From positions 1-50,780 of the forward strand of contig DASXMW010000216.1 in the NCBI GenBank assembly GCA_036495425.1: a stretch of DNA of 50,780 nucleotides. Direction: 5' to 3'. The translations under genes were made by a program, and so were the position numbers. The notes under the pieces are model-generated. The model saw only the letters and a program-made list of their open reading frames with translations, searched no databases and had not been told where the DNA came from. The DNA comes from Bog-532 sp036495425. GTDB lineage: Bacteria; Actinomycetota; Actinomycetes; Streptosporangiales; Streptosporangiaceae. This document shows positions 34,814 to 42,546 of the stretch, one piece after another. Position 1 is the first letter of the stretch; every line of letters starts with the position of its first letter.

Positions 34814-35203
34814 TCAGGCGCTCTTGCGCTGACGGGTGCGACGGGTGTCGTTCTCGGACGCGGCCGGGGCGCCACGGCGGCCCCGGATGACCTCGAGCCG
34901 TTCCGCCAGCACCGCTTCGAGATCGTCAACAGTGCGCCGCTCGAGCAGCATGTCCCAGTGACTGCGCGGCGGCTTGACCTTCTTCGGAGCAGGTGACTCG
35001 CCCGTCGCCGCGAAGGCGACAGCACCACAGACCCGGCACTCCCAAGTTGCGGGGAGTTCCGCCTCTGCAGCGAAGGGCACGGTAAAGTGGTGGCCCTTGG
35101 GGCAGTCGAAAGCGACCTCCTGCCGTGGGGCGAGGTCGGTGTTGCGATCGTTCTCGTAGCTCGTGGATCCGAGCCGAGTACCGCGTAGTGCGCGTTCGGC
35201 CAT
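34814..35203 (-). CDS. rbpA: RNA polymerase-binding protein RbpA
   Basis: Actinobacteria-specific factor that binds RNA polymerase and the housekeeping sigma factor and aids open-complex formation; also linked to rifampicin tolerance. The 129-residue protein has the N-terminal tail MAERALRGTRLGSTSYEND, the zinc-ribbon-like core FDCPKGHHF and WECRVCGAVAF, and the sigma-interaction part PPRSHWDMLLERRTVDDLEAVL. ATG 35203 is the family start; the frame continues to 35221 by chance. Upstream is a SigR-type promoter, as known for rbpA of Streptomyces coelicolor. Confidence 0.97.
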   Translation of the reverse strand: MAERALRGTRLGSTSYENDRNTDLAPRQEVAFDCPKGHHFTVPFAAEAELPATWECRVCGAVAFAATGESPAPKKVKPPRSHWDMLLERRTVDDLEAVLAERLEVIRGRRGAPAASENDTRRTRQRKSA

Positions 35204-35244
35204 TAGGGTGGTGCCTCCCAAGCGCTCAGCCGTCTTGGTTTCTC

Positions 35245-35270
35245 AACGCCGAATACGCGGACAAGATTCC
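35245..35270 (-). promoter_or_regulatory. SigR-type promoter of rbpA
   Basis: On the minus strand GGAAT (35270-35266), 18 bp, then GTT (35247-35245). This is exactly the GGAAT-N18-GTT form of the thiol-stress sigma factor SigR, 42 bp before the rbpA start. The other part of this spacer, 35271-35402, is GC-rich with no gene seen. Confidence 0.85.
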
Positions 35271-35402
35271 CGGTTACGCTCCGGTCCAACCCTGTTGGCG
35301 CGCCGGAAAAGAACGGGGAGCGCTTACCCGGGGCGAAAACGCCCTTTTCAGGGCCGACGGGCCCCGCCCGGCACCCCACCCGGGGCCCGGCCGCGACAGG
35401 GG

Positions 35403-36197
35403 CTAGTTCTGGTTCCACAGACCCCGTTCGGTGAGCACCTCACGCAGCAGCACGATCTGGTCGGTCATGATACCGTCGGCGCCCAGATCCAGGGCCCGCT
35501 CCATCTCGGCCCGCCGGTTCAGGGTCCACACGTGCACCTGGAGCCCGGCGTCGTGGGCCGTGCGCACGAACGACGGGGTGGCGATCTGCAGCGGCACCTG
35601 GGCGCAGTGCACGCCGGTGCGGGCCAGCTTGGCCGCGAGCGCGTCGCCGAACCGGGGCAGGCCGCCGGTCATCCGCAGCGCGGCCACCCCGGCCGGGGAC
35701 AGCGCCATGCACACCGGCCGGTCCAGCAGGACCCGGGCCGCGTGCAGGCGCCGGGCCGAGAATGAGGTCACGCACACCCGGTCCCAGGCCCGGGTCCGGC
35801 GCAGCACCTCCATCATCGGGTGGATGGCGGGCACGTCCTTCAGGTCCACGTTGAACCGCAGGTCCGGCCAGGCCATGATCAGGTCCTCGATGAGCGGGAT
35901 CTCCTCGGTGCCGTTGATCCGGGCCGCGGCCACCTCCCGGTAGGGCAGGCGGCTGATCCGGCCCTTCCGGTCGGTCACCCGGTCCAGGGTGCGGTCGTGG
36001 AAGGCCAGCAGGATCCCGTCCTGGGTGGCCCGGGTGTCGGTCTCCAGGTGCGTGTAACCCAGGGAGACGGCGTGCTCGAAGGCGGCCCAGGAATTCTCCG
36101 GCTGATGCGCAGCACCGCCGCGATGAGCGAAGGCGATGGGAAGCGCGCGGTCGAGGTAGGCGACGGGGCGGCGTTGTTTAACGTCTGCTCGCAGCAC
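35403..36197 (-). CDS. Glycerophosphodiester phosphodiesterase
   Basis: Hydrolyses glycerophosphodiesters to glycerol 3-phosphate and an alcohol. The 264-residue TIM-barrel protein shows FAHRGGAAHQPENSWAAF (catalytic His-Arg and Glu-Asn), LETDTRATQDG and FHDRTLDRVTD with the second catalytic His, then FNVDLKD. No signal peptide, so intracellular. GTG 36197 has GATACT 7 nt upstream, which fits a leaderless start. Substrate head group unknown. Confidence 0.93.
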   Translation of the reverse strand: MLRADVKQRRPVAYLDRALPIAFAHRGGAAHQPENSWAAFEHAVSLGYTHLETDTRATQDGILLAFHDRTLDRVTDRKGRISRLPYREVAAARINGTEEIPLIEDLIMAWPDLRFNVDLKDVPAIHPMMEVLRRTRAWDRVCVTSFSARRLHAARVLLDRPVCMALSPAGVAALRMTGGLPRFGDALAAKLARTGVHCAQVPLQIATPSFVRTAHDAGLQVHVWTLNRRAEMERALDLGADGIMTDQIVLLREVLTERGLWNQN

Positions 36198-36295
36198 AGC
36201 CCCCAGTATCAGCGGCTCGTGAGTACCGTAGGTAAACAGCGTAGTTCATCTCGCTGAGCTTTAGGTGTCGGGACCTGGGAGCCGGGCGTCCGGGG

Positions 36296-36859
36296 TCAGG
36301 TGTCCGCTGGCCTTGTCTTTTCCCACTCCCGGCGCCGGGTGTCGGCCAGCGCGATGGCGGCGGCCACGGCTACGTTCAGTGAACCCACCCGGCCGACCTG
36401 GGGAATGTAGGCGGCGCTGTCCACCACGTCCAGCAGGGCCGGGGAGCAGCCGTGGTCCTCGTTGCCGATGGCCAGGCACACGTCCCCGTCCAGCGGCGCG
36501 TCGAACAGCGGCACGGCCCCGGCGGCCAGCTCGACCGCCACCACCCGCAGGCCCGCCGCGGACGCGGCCCGGGCCGCCTGGGCCGGGGCGTCGATCCGCT
36601 CCCAGGACAGGAACCGCTCGGTGCCGAGCGCGGTCTTGCGCACCGACGGGTGGTCCAGCGGCGCGCTGTTGCCGCACAGCCAGACCTGCTCGACCCCGAA
36701 CGCGGCCGCCGAGCGGACGATCGAGCCCACGTTGAACGGCTGGGTGACCGAGTCCAGCAGCAGGGCCACCCGGGCCTGGGTGCCGCGACGCCAGGTCCGG
36801 TTGAGCCGCTTGACGTCGGTCGGCCGCAGCTGCCGGAACCGGTGCTCGGGATCGGTCAT
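36296..36859 (-). CDS. SpoU/TrmH-family RNA 2'-O-methyltransferase
   Basis: A 187-residue SPOUT methyltransferase that methylates a ribose in rRNA or tRNA with SAM. Motif 1 is QPFNVGSIVRSAAAFG (residues ~40-55), motif 2 LAIGNEDHGCS and motif 3 YIPQVGRVGSLNVAVAAAIAL, forming the knotted SAM site. There is no N-terminal L30-like extension. ATG 36859 overlaps the stop of the upstream methyltransferase gene by 4 nt (ATGA), so the two are translationally coupled. The exact RNA target is not readable. Confidence 0.92.
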   Translation of the reverse strand: MTDPEHRFRQLRPTDVKRLNRTWRRGTQARVALLLDSVTQPFNVGSIVRSAAAFGVEQVWLCGNSAPLDHPSVRKTALGTERFLSWERIDAPAQAARAASAAGLRVVAVELAAGAVPLFDAPLDGDVCLAIGNEDHGCSPALLDVVDSAAYIPQVGRVGSLNVAVAAAIALADTRRREWEKTRPADT

Positions 36860-37491
36860 CGGGCGTCCTCCGGCGGGTCGGCAACCGGGCCCTCCGGCGG
36901 CCGGGTGATGTGCAGGACCCGGTAGCCGCCCCGGGCCGCGGCCCGGTCCACGGCCCAGCCCTGCTCCTGCAGCCACCGGTGCAGCGAGTCCGCGCCCAGG
37001 TGCCGCTGCACCACGGCCCAGGCCGCCGCGCCCGGGGCCAGCCGGGGCAGCCAGCTGGCCAGCAGCTCGTGCAGGGCCTGCTTGCCGATGCGGATGGGCG
37101 GGTTCGACCAGATCCCGGCGAACGTGGCGGGCAGGGCCGGGTCGTCCGGGAGCGAGCAGCGCACGTTGCCCAGCCCGGCCTGCTCGGCGTTGCGGGCGCA
37201 CAGGTCCAGGGCCCGCTGGTTCACGTCCACCGCCCACACGGTCGCCGCCGGGGCCCGGGCCGCCAGCACCAGCGCGATCGGCCCGTATCCGGCGCCCAGA
37301 TCGAGCAGGTCGCCGGTGGCCGGGGGCGTGGCCGCCTCGTCCAGCAGCAGCCGGGTGCCCGCGTCCAGCCGGGTGGGGGAGAACACCCCGGAGTCGGTGT
37401 CCAGTTCCAGGTGCACGTCGCGCAGCAGTACGTGCACCGTTCCGGGCCGGTGCGCGGTCCCGGGCTGAGCCGAAAAGTAGTGGTCGGCCAA
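36856..37491 (-). CDS. RsmC-like methyltransferase
   Basis: A 211-residue class I SAM methyltransferase like the C-terminal half of RsmC, which makes m2G in 16S rRNA. The start MADHYFSAQPGT, the SAM site LLDLGAGYGPIALVLA (residues ~61-76) and the catalytic SNPPIRIGKQALHELL motif are typical. Single-domain forms are common in Gram-positives. TTG 37491 begins directly after the stop of the DUF3817 gene; a rare start but fixed by family alignment. It forms an operon with the DUF3817 and SpoU genes. Confidence 0.88.
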   Translation of the reverse strand: MADHYFSAQPGTAHRPGTVHVLLRDVHLELDTDSGVFSPTRLDAGTRLLLDEAATPPATGDLLDLGAGYGPIALVLAARAPAATVWAVDVNQRALDLCARNAEQAGLGNVRCSLPDDPALPATFAGIWSNPPIRIGKQALHELLASWLPRLAPGAAAWAVVQRHLGADSLHRWLQEQGWAVDRAAARGGYRVLHITRPPEGPVADPPEDAR

Positions 37492-37860
37492 TTAACGGTC
37501 AGACTGTGCGGGCTGGCCGGCCGCCTGCGGGGCGGCGGGGCCCGCGGCTGCGGCCTCGGCGGCCAGGGCCGGGTTGATGTAACGCCGGGTCATCCAGCGC
37601 TCGACCACGAACGTGAGCACGGGAATGGTGCCCGCCAGCAGCACGACCAGGCTCTTGTCCGGGCGCAGCCGCAGCCTCCAGACCAGGTGGGCCGCGGTGA
37701 CCAGGTAGATGATGTACAGGATGCCGTGCACGGTGCCGACCACGTTGACCAGCGCCGGGTACCCGGCGACCTGCAGCGGGATGCCAACGAAGCAGAGCAC
37801 CAGCAGGACGACACCGGTGATGTAGGCCATCACCCGGTACCGGAGCACGATTCCACGCAC
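37492..37860 (-). CDS. DUF3817 membrane protein
   Basis: A 122-residue membrane protein of DUF3817 with three hydrophobic segments: AYITGVVLLVLCFVGIPLQV, VVGTVHGILYIIYLVTAAHLV and VVLLAGTIPVLTFVVERW. The family is found mainly in actinobacteria and has no known function; VGTVHGILYIIY and FVVERW are its usual features. The C-terminus is Ala/Gln-rich. GTG 37860 has GGAGG 8 nt upstream. It is first in the operon with the two methyltransferase genes. Confidence 0.9.
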   Translation of the reverse strand: MRGIVLRYRVMAYITGVVLLVLCFVGIPLQVAGYPALVNVVGTVHGILYIIYLVTAAHLVWRLRLRPDKSLVVLLAGTIPVLTFVVERWMTRRYINPALAAEAAAAGPAAPQAAGQPAQSDR

Positions 37861-37905
37861 CGGCGCTACCTCCGCGGGGACTATGGGGCGGCTGTCGCGG
37901 GCTCG

Positions 37906-38316
37906 CTACCGGCCGCTGTTCTCCGCCTTGCTATTGAGCTTGGCCAGGTAGGCGTTGTACTCGGCCAGCTCGGGGTCGTACACCTCGACCACGCCGCTCA
38001 TACTACCCGTTGTAGTGCCTTCGGCGGTGTACGCGCCGTCGGGCAGGTACACCTGATCGGGCGGGGCCACCTTGCCGGTGCGGATGCGGTACTCGTCCCG
38101 GATCGTCTTGCCCCAGAACACCGCGCCCAGCAGCGCGAACAACGGCCACTCGAACGTGTAGGCCCAGGACAGCGCGTTCCCGGCCAGGGCCCGGCGCAGC
38201 TGCCAGTCGCCCAGCCAGAACATGCCCCAGAACGCCGCCACCGCGAACGCGTGCCAGGCCAGCCAGCGCGGTGTGACCAGGAACCGCCACGTCGCCCACG
38301 TCCCGGCCTTGGTCAT
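37906..38316 (-). CDS. Small membrane protein, SURF1-like first segment
   Basis: A 136-residue protein with two hydrophobic helices: RWLAWHAFAVAAFWGMFWLGDWQ and FEWPLFALLGAVFWGKT (given in parts). The first resembles the N-terminal helix of SURF1-type proteins, but the rest of SURF1 is absent. The C-terminal 60 residues are polar, with YDPELAEYNAYLAKLN, which looks helical. Similar proteins seem common beside DUF3817 genes in actinobacteria. TAGGCT 6 nt before ATG 38316 suggests a leaderless mRNA. Function unknown. Confidence 0.75.
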   Translation of the reverse strand: MTKAGTWATWRFLVTPRWLAWHAFAVAAFWGMFWLGDWQLRRALAGNALSWAYTFEWPLFALLGAVFWGKTIRDEYRIRTGKVAPPDQVYLPDGAYTAEGTTTGSMSGVVEVYDPELAEYNAYLAKLNSKAENSGR

Positions 38317-38359
38317 GGATCGAGCCTACCGTGGCCAGCAGTTCGGGGATACTTGGCGC

Positions 38360-38689
38360 ATGGTGCTGGCGGAGGGGATCTGGTCCCGGTGGGACGGAGT
38401 GTCGATGCGTATTCCGGGGCGGCTGGATGAGCTGCGCGGCCCGGCCACCGGCATCGTGGTCCTGCCCAACCATCTGACCTGGCACGGCCTGCGCGAGTTC
38501 GACGTGGCCGAGGACGAGTCGCGGCTGGTGCTCTACAGCATCCTGCTCGGCCAGGGCCGCCGGGCGGACCTGGCCCGGTTCGTGAACGCGGCCCGGCTGG
38601 CCGAGGACTGGCCCGACCTGGCCACGCTGCTCACCCGGCGGATCCGCCGGGTCTGCGAGCGCCGCCTGGGCCTGCCCGCCCCGGTCTAA
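38360..38689 (+). CDS. Hypothetical protein (109 aa)
   Basis: Begins MVLAEGIWSRWDGVSMRIPG and continues with RLDELRGPATGIVVLPNHL and LVLYSILLGQGRRADLARFV. It has the look of a conserved soluble alpha/beta protein, with an Arg-rich C-terminus; no family name recognised. GATACT lies 6 nt before ATG 38360, a leaderless arrangement. It is divergent from the small membrane protein and is followed 13 bp later by the adenylate kinase gene, so co-transcription with the adk-prs pair is possible. Confidence 0.75.
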   Translation: MVLAEGIWSRWDGVSMRIPGRLDELRGPATGIVVLPNHLTWHGLREFDVAEDESRLVLYSILLGQGRRADLARFVNAARLAEDWPDLATLLTRRIRRVCERRLGLPAPV

Positions 38690-38702
38690 CTACAGTGGGG
38701 CC

Positions 38703-39377
38703 ATGCGCAAATACGTGATCATGGGGGTGCAGGGCAGCGGCAAGGGCACCCAGAGCCAGCTACTGGCCCGCGACTTCGATCTCGTGCACATCAGCGTGGG
38801 GGACATCTTCCGCTGGAACGTGCAGAACCACACCAAGCTCGGGGCCCAGGTCCGCCGGATCATGGCCGCGGGCAACCTGGTCAGCGACGAGATGGCCGAG
38901 TCCGTGGTCCGGGACCGGCTGACCCAGCACGACTGGAACTACGGCTTCATCATCGACGGGTTCCCGCGCAACCGCCGGCAGGCCCTGTTCTTCCTGGAGA
39001 GCTACGACATCGACGGGGTCATCCATCTCGACCTGCCCGACAGCGAGGTCCGGCGCCGGGTGCTGTCGCGGCGGCTGTGCGGCAGCTGCGGCATGGACTA
39101 CAGCACGCTGGCCAGCAGCCCGCACGAGGCCGGGCAGTGCGACTCCTGCGGCGGCGCGCTGACCACCCGCGAAGACGACAACGAGCAGGCCCTGACCGTG
39201 CGGCTGAAGGACTACCACGAGAAGACCAACCCGGTCCTGGACCTGTTCCGGCGCAAGGAATACGTGATCACCGTCGACGCCCGGCCGGACCCGGACACGA
39301 TCCAGCGGGAGATCCGGCGCAAGCTGGGCCTGCCTCCCTGGCCTGAGAAACCCCAGGAAAGCCCCGAGGAGAAATAG
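38703..39377 (+). CDS. adk: Adenylate kinase (zinc-lid type)
   Basis: A 224-residue nucleoside monophosphate kinase. The P-loop is GVQGSGKGTQ near the N-terminus, the NMP site HISVGDIFRWNVQN, and the signature GFIIDGFPRNRRQ. The lid carries CGSCGMDY and CDSCGG, a four-Cys zinc site. These fit adenylate kinase. Most actinobacterial genomes have a main adk in the ribosomal secY operon, so this may be a second copy. TACAGT is 6 nt before ATG. Its last base overlaps the GTG of prs, which points to AMP recycling with PRPP synthesis. Confidence 0.88.
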   Translation: MRKYVIMGVQGSGKGTQSQLLARDFDLVHISVGDIFRWNVQNHTKLGAQVRRIMAAGNLVSDEMAESVVRDRLTQHDWNYGFIIDGFPRNRRQALFFLESYDIDGVIHLDLPDSEVRRRVLSRRLCGSCGMDYSTLASSPHEAGQCDSCGGALTTREDDNEQALTVRLKDYHEKTNPVLDLFRRKEYVITVDARPDPDTIQREIRRKLGLPPWPEKPQESPEEK

Positions 39378-40321
39378 TGCGCGAGATCGCGGTCTTCAGC
39401 GGGAGCGCCCACCCCCAACTGGCCCGTGAGATCTGCCTCAACCTGGGCGTGCCGCTGCACCCGGTGCGCATTCAGCGGTTCGCCAACGACTGCCTGGAGG
39501 TGCAGCTCCAGGCCAACTGCCGGGAACGCGACGTGTTCCTGATCCAGCCGCTGACCGCGCCGGTGCAGGAGCACCTGGTCGAGCTGCTGCTGATGACCGA
39601 CGCGGCCCGCGGCGCCTCGGCCGGGCGGGTCACCGTGGTCATGCCGTACTACGCCTACGCCCGGTCCGACAAGAAGGACGAGCCGCGCATCTCGATCGCC
39701 GGGCGGCTCATCGCCGACCTGCTGGTGGCCGCGGGCGCGGACCGGGTGCTGACCATGACCCTGCACTCACCGCAGGTGCACGGGTTCTTCTCGGTGCCGG
39801 TGGACCACCTGAACGCGCTGCGGGAACTGGCCGCGCACTTCCGGACCCGGGACCTGAGCAACACCGTGGTGGTGTCACCGGACCTGGGCTACGCCAAGAG
39901 CGCGGCCGCGTTCGCCCGCCGGCTGGGCCTGCCGGTGGCCGCGGGCTCCAAGCAGCGGCACGGCGACGACGAGGTGACCATCAGCGCCATCATCGGCGAC
40001 GTGACCGGCAAGGACGTCATCGTCATCGACGACGAGATCGCCCGCGGCACCACCCTGACCGAGCTGCTGGAACGGTTGCGCGAACAGGACGCGCGCACCA
40101 TCCGCGTGGCCTGCACGCACGGGCTGTTCGCCGACGGGGCCCTGGGCAAGCTGGCCGCGCAGCCGGACGTGGCCGAGGTGGTGTGCACGAACACGGTGCC
40201 CATGCCGGACCACAAGCGCGACACCAAGCTGCGGGTGCTGTCGATCGCCTCGGCCATGGCCGAGGCCATCCGCCGCATCCACAACGGCGAGTCGGTCAGC
40301 TCTTTGTTTGATATCCCGTAG
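39377..40321 (+). CDS. prs: Ribose-phosphate pyrophosphokinase (PRPP synthase)
   Basis: Makes PRPP and AMP from ribose 5-phosphate and ATP. The 314-residue protein has the flexible loop as MPYYAYARSDKKDEPRISIA (canonical form RQDKK...PISA), TMTLHSPQVHGFF, VVVSPDLGYAKSAAAFA and the PRPP-binding loop VIVIDDEIARGTT. The N-terminal half differs from the housekeeping actinobacterial enzyme (QANCRERDVFLIQPLTAP), so it may be a paralogue. The GTG start overlaps the adk stop by one base (TAGTG). The gene end overlaps the convergent peptidase gene by 26 bp. Confidence 0.9.
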   Translation: MREIAVFSGSAHPQLAREICLNLGVPLHPVRIQRFANDCLEVQLQANCRERDVFLIQPLTAPVQEHLVELLLMTDAARGASAGRVTVVMPYYAYARSDKKDEPRISIAGRLIADLLVAAGADRVLTMTLHSPQVHGFFSVPVDHLNALRELAAHFRTRDLSNTVVVSPDLGYAKSAAAFARRLGLPVAAGSKQRHGDDEVTISAIIGDVTGKDVIVIDDEIARGTTLTELLERLREQDARTIRVACTHGLFADGALGKLAAQPDVAEVVCTNTVPMPDHKRDTKLRVLSIASAMAEAIRRIHNGESVSSLFDIP

Positions 40322-42494
40322 CAATATCGACGATCCAGGCCAGCACGAACGCCTCCTCGTGCCAGGAGTCGTAGCGGCCGCTGCGGCCGCCGTGGCCCGC
40401 GTTCATCTCGGTCTTGAGCAGGAACGGCCCGCCGGCGGCCCCGGCCTGCAGCCGGGCGATCCACTTGGCCGGCTCCCGGTACAGGACCCGGGTGTCGTTC
40501 AGGCTGGTTATGGCCAGGATCGGCGGATAGTGGCCACCGTGCACGTTCTCGTACGGGGTGTAGGACTTCATGTACCGGTACACCTCGGGGTCGTGCAGCG
40601 GGTCGCCCCACTCCTCCCACTCGGTCACGGTCAGCGGCAGCGACGGGTCCAGGATCGAGGTCAGCGCGTCCACGAACGGCACCTGGGCCACGATGCCCGC
40701 GAACGCGTCCGGGGCCTGGTTGACCGACGCGCCCATCAGCAGGCCGCCCGCGGACCCGCCCCGGGCGATCAGCCGGCCCGCCGAGGTCCAGCCCTGGTCG
40801 GCCAGGTGCCGGGCGCAGGCCACGAAGTCGGAGAAGGTGTTCTTCTTGTGCAGCATCTTGCCGTCGTCGTACCAGGTCCGGCCGAGCTCGCCGCCGCCGC
40901 GGATGTGCGCGATCGCGTACACGAAGCCCCGGTCCAGCAGGGACAGCCGGGCGATGGAGAAGTACGGGTCGACCGAGATCTCGTAGCTGCCGTAGCCGTA
41001 GAGGAGGCCGGGCGCGCTGCCGTCCCGGGGGGTGCCGCGCCGGCACACCAGCGAGATCGGCACCTTGGTCCCGTCCGGGGCGGTGGCCCACTCGCGGAAC
41101 TGCTCGTAGTCCTCGGGCCGGTAGTCACCCTGACCGGGGAGGGCCAGCACCTGCTGCCGGCGGCGGAGCACCAGCTCGCCGGTGGCCATGTCGCAGTCGT
41201 AGACCGAGTTCGGGGTGACCAGCGAGCCGTAGCTCAGCCGGTACTGGGTCGCGGCCGGGTCGGGGGTGCTGCCGGGGGAGACGGTGTAGACCGGCTCAGG
41301 GAAGTCCACCTCGTGCTCACCGCCGTCGGCCCGGATGACCCGCAGCCCGGTCAGTCCGTCGCGGCGGTAGTAGACGACCAGGAACTCGGTGAAGGCGTCC
41401 ACGTCCAGCAGCCGGGTGCTGTCCTGACCGGGGATGAGCGTGGTCCACCGGCCCGGGTCGCCGACCGGCGCCTCGGCCAGGGTGAAGTTGACCGCGCCGT
41501 CGTTGTGCAGGATCAGCAGCCGCTGGCGGCCATCGGCGAACTCCTGGTGCTCGACCTCGTACTCCAGGCCGGGCCGGCGCGGGGCCACCACCCGCAGCTC
41601 GCCCTGGGGGTCGGCCGCGTCCAGCAGCCAGACCTCGCTGGTCACCTTGCTGGAGGAGGAGACCATCAGGAAGCGCTGGCTGCGGGTCAGCCCGATCCCG
41701 ACCCAGAACTTCTCGTCCGCCTCCTCGAAGACCACCGTGTCCTCGGTGTGCGGGGCGCCGACCAGGTGCCGCCACACCCGCCACGGCCGCCAGGCCTCGT
41801 CCACGGTCACGTAGAACAGCGCGCTGCCGTCCAGCGACCAGGCTGCCCCGTAGAACGTGCCGGGGATCTCGTCCGGGGCCTGTTCCCCGGTCTCCAGGTT
41901 CTTGATCCGCAGCGTGAACCGCTCGTCGCCCGCGAAGTCGGTGGAGTAGGCCAGCAGGCGGCCGTCCGGGCTGACGCTGAGCGCGCCCAGGGAGAAGAAG
42001 TCCTTCCCGGCCGCCAGCTCGTTCCCGTCGAGCAGAATCTCCTCGCCGGGCAGTGCTCCATTGTTCTGGGCCGCCCCGTCGGCGGCCAGCGGCGGCCCGT
42101 CGTCCTCCGGCCGGACCGCGCGCCGGCAGTGCAGCGCGTACTGCTGGCCTTCGACGGTGCGGGCGTAGTACCACCAGCCGCCCTTGCTGACCGGCACCGA
42201 CAGGTCGGTCTCCTGGGTTCGGCCCTTTATCTCGCCGAAGATCACGTCCCTGAGTCCCGACTCACCCGCGGTGAGCGCCCCGGTGTACTCGTTCTCGGCG
42301 TTCAGGAACGCGATCGTGTCCGGGTCGTCCTTGGCGGCCAGCCAGGCGTACGGGTCGTTGACGGTGTCACCGTGGAAGGTACGGTCCGAGGGGACCTGCT
42401 TGGCCCGCGGCGGCGCGGGCGCGTCCGCTGCGCTGGCCAGGTGCCGGATCGAATCGGTGATGCCCGCTGGGCCTGTGGTGGAGTCCGCACTCAT
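40296..42494 (-). CDS. ptrB: Oligopeptidase B / prolyl oligopeptidase family (S9A)
   Basis: Cytosolic serine peptidase of 732 residues that cuts oligopeptides after Arg/Lys (oligopeptidase B) or Pro. It has an N-terminal beta-propeller (DRTFHGDTVNDPYAWLAA at its start) and a C-terminal alpha/beta hydrolase with nucleophile Ser in IARGGSAGGLLMG, GDPLHDPEVYRYMKSYTPYE and catalytic His in NAGHGGRSGRYD. The last motifs match oligopeptidase B best. TAAGCT 7 nt before ATG 42494 fixes the start (leaderless). Divergent from the TPR gene, 52 bp apart. Confidence 0.93.
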   Translation of the reverse strand: MSADSTTGPAGITDSIRHLASAADAPAPPRAKQVPSDRTFHGDTVNDPYAWLAAKDDPDTIAFLNAENEYTGALTAGESGLRDVIFGEIKGRTQETDLSVPVSKGGWWYYARTVEGQQYALHCRRAVRPEDDGPPLAADGAAQNNGALPGEEILLDGNELAAGKDFFSLGALSVSPDGRLLAYSTDFAGDERFTLRIKNLETGEQAPDEIPGTFYGAAWSLDGSALFYVTVDEAWRPWRVWRHLVGAPHTEDTVVFEEADEKFWVGIGLTRSQRFLMVSSSSKVTSEVWLLDAADPQGELRVVAPRRPGLEYEVEHQEFADGRQRLLILHNDGAVNFTLAEAPVGDPGRWTTLIPGQDSTRLLDVDAFTEFLVVYYRRDGLTGLRVIRADGGEHEVDFPEPVYTVSPGSTPDPAATQYRLSYGSLVTPNSVYDCDMATGELVLRRRQQVLALPGQGDYRPEDYEQFREWATAPDGTKVPISLVCRRGTPRDGSAPGLLYGYGSYEISVDPYFSIARLSLLDRGFVYAIAHIRGGGELGRTWYDDGKMLHKKNTFSDFVACARHLADQGWTSAGRLIARGGSAGGLLMGASVNQAPDAFAGIVAQVPFVDALTSILDPSLPLTVTEWEEWGDPLHDPEVYRYMKSYTPYENVHGGHYPPILAITSLNDTRVLYREPAKWIARLQAGAAGGPFLLKTEMNAGHGGRSGRYDSWHEEAFVLAWIVDIATGYQTKS

Positions 42495-42546
42495 GGGTTC
42501 GAGCTTACTGAGCGACGGGCCGGCCCGGCCCGTTACGATCGGCGGC

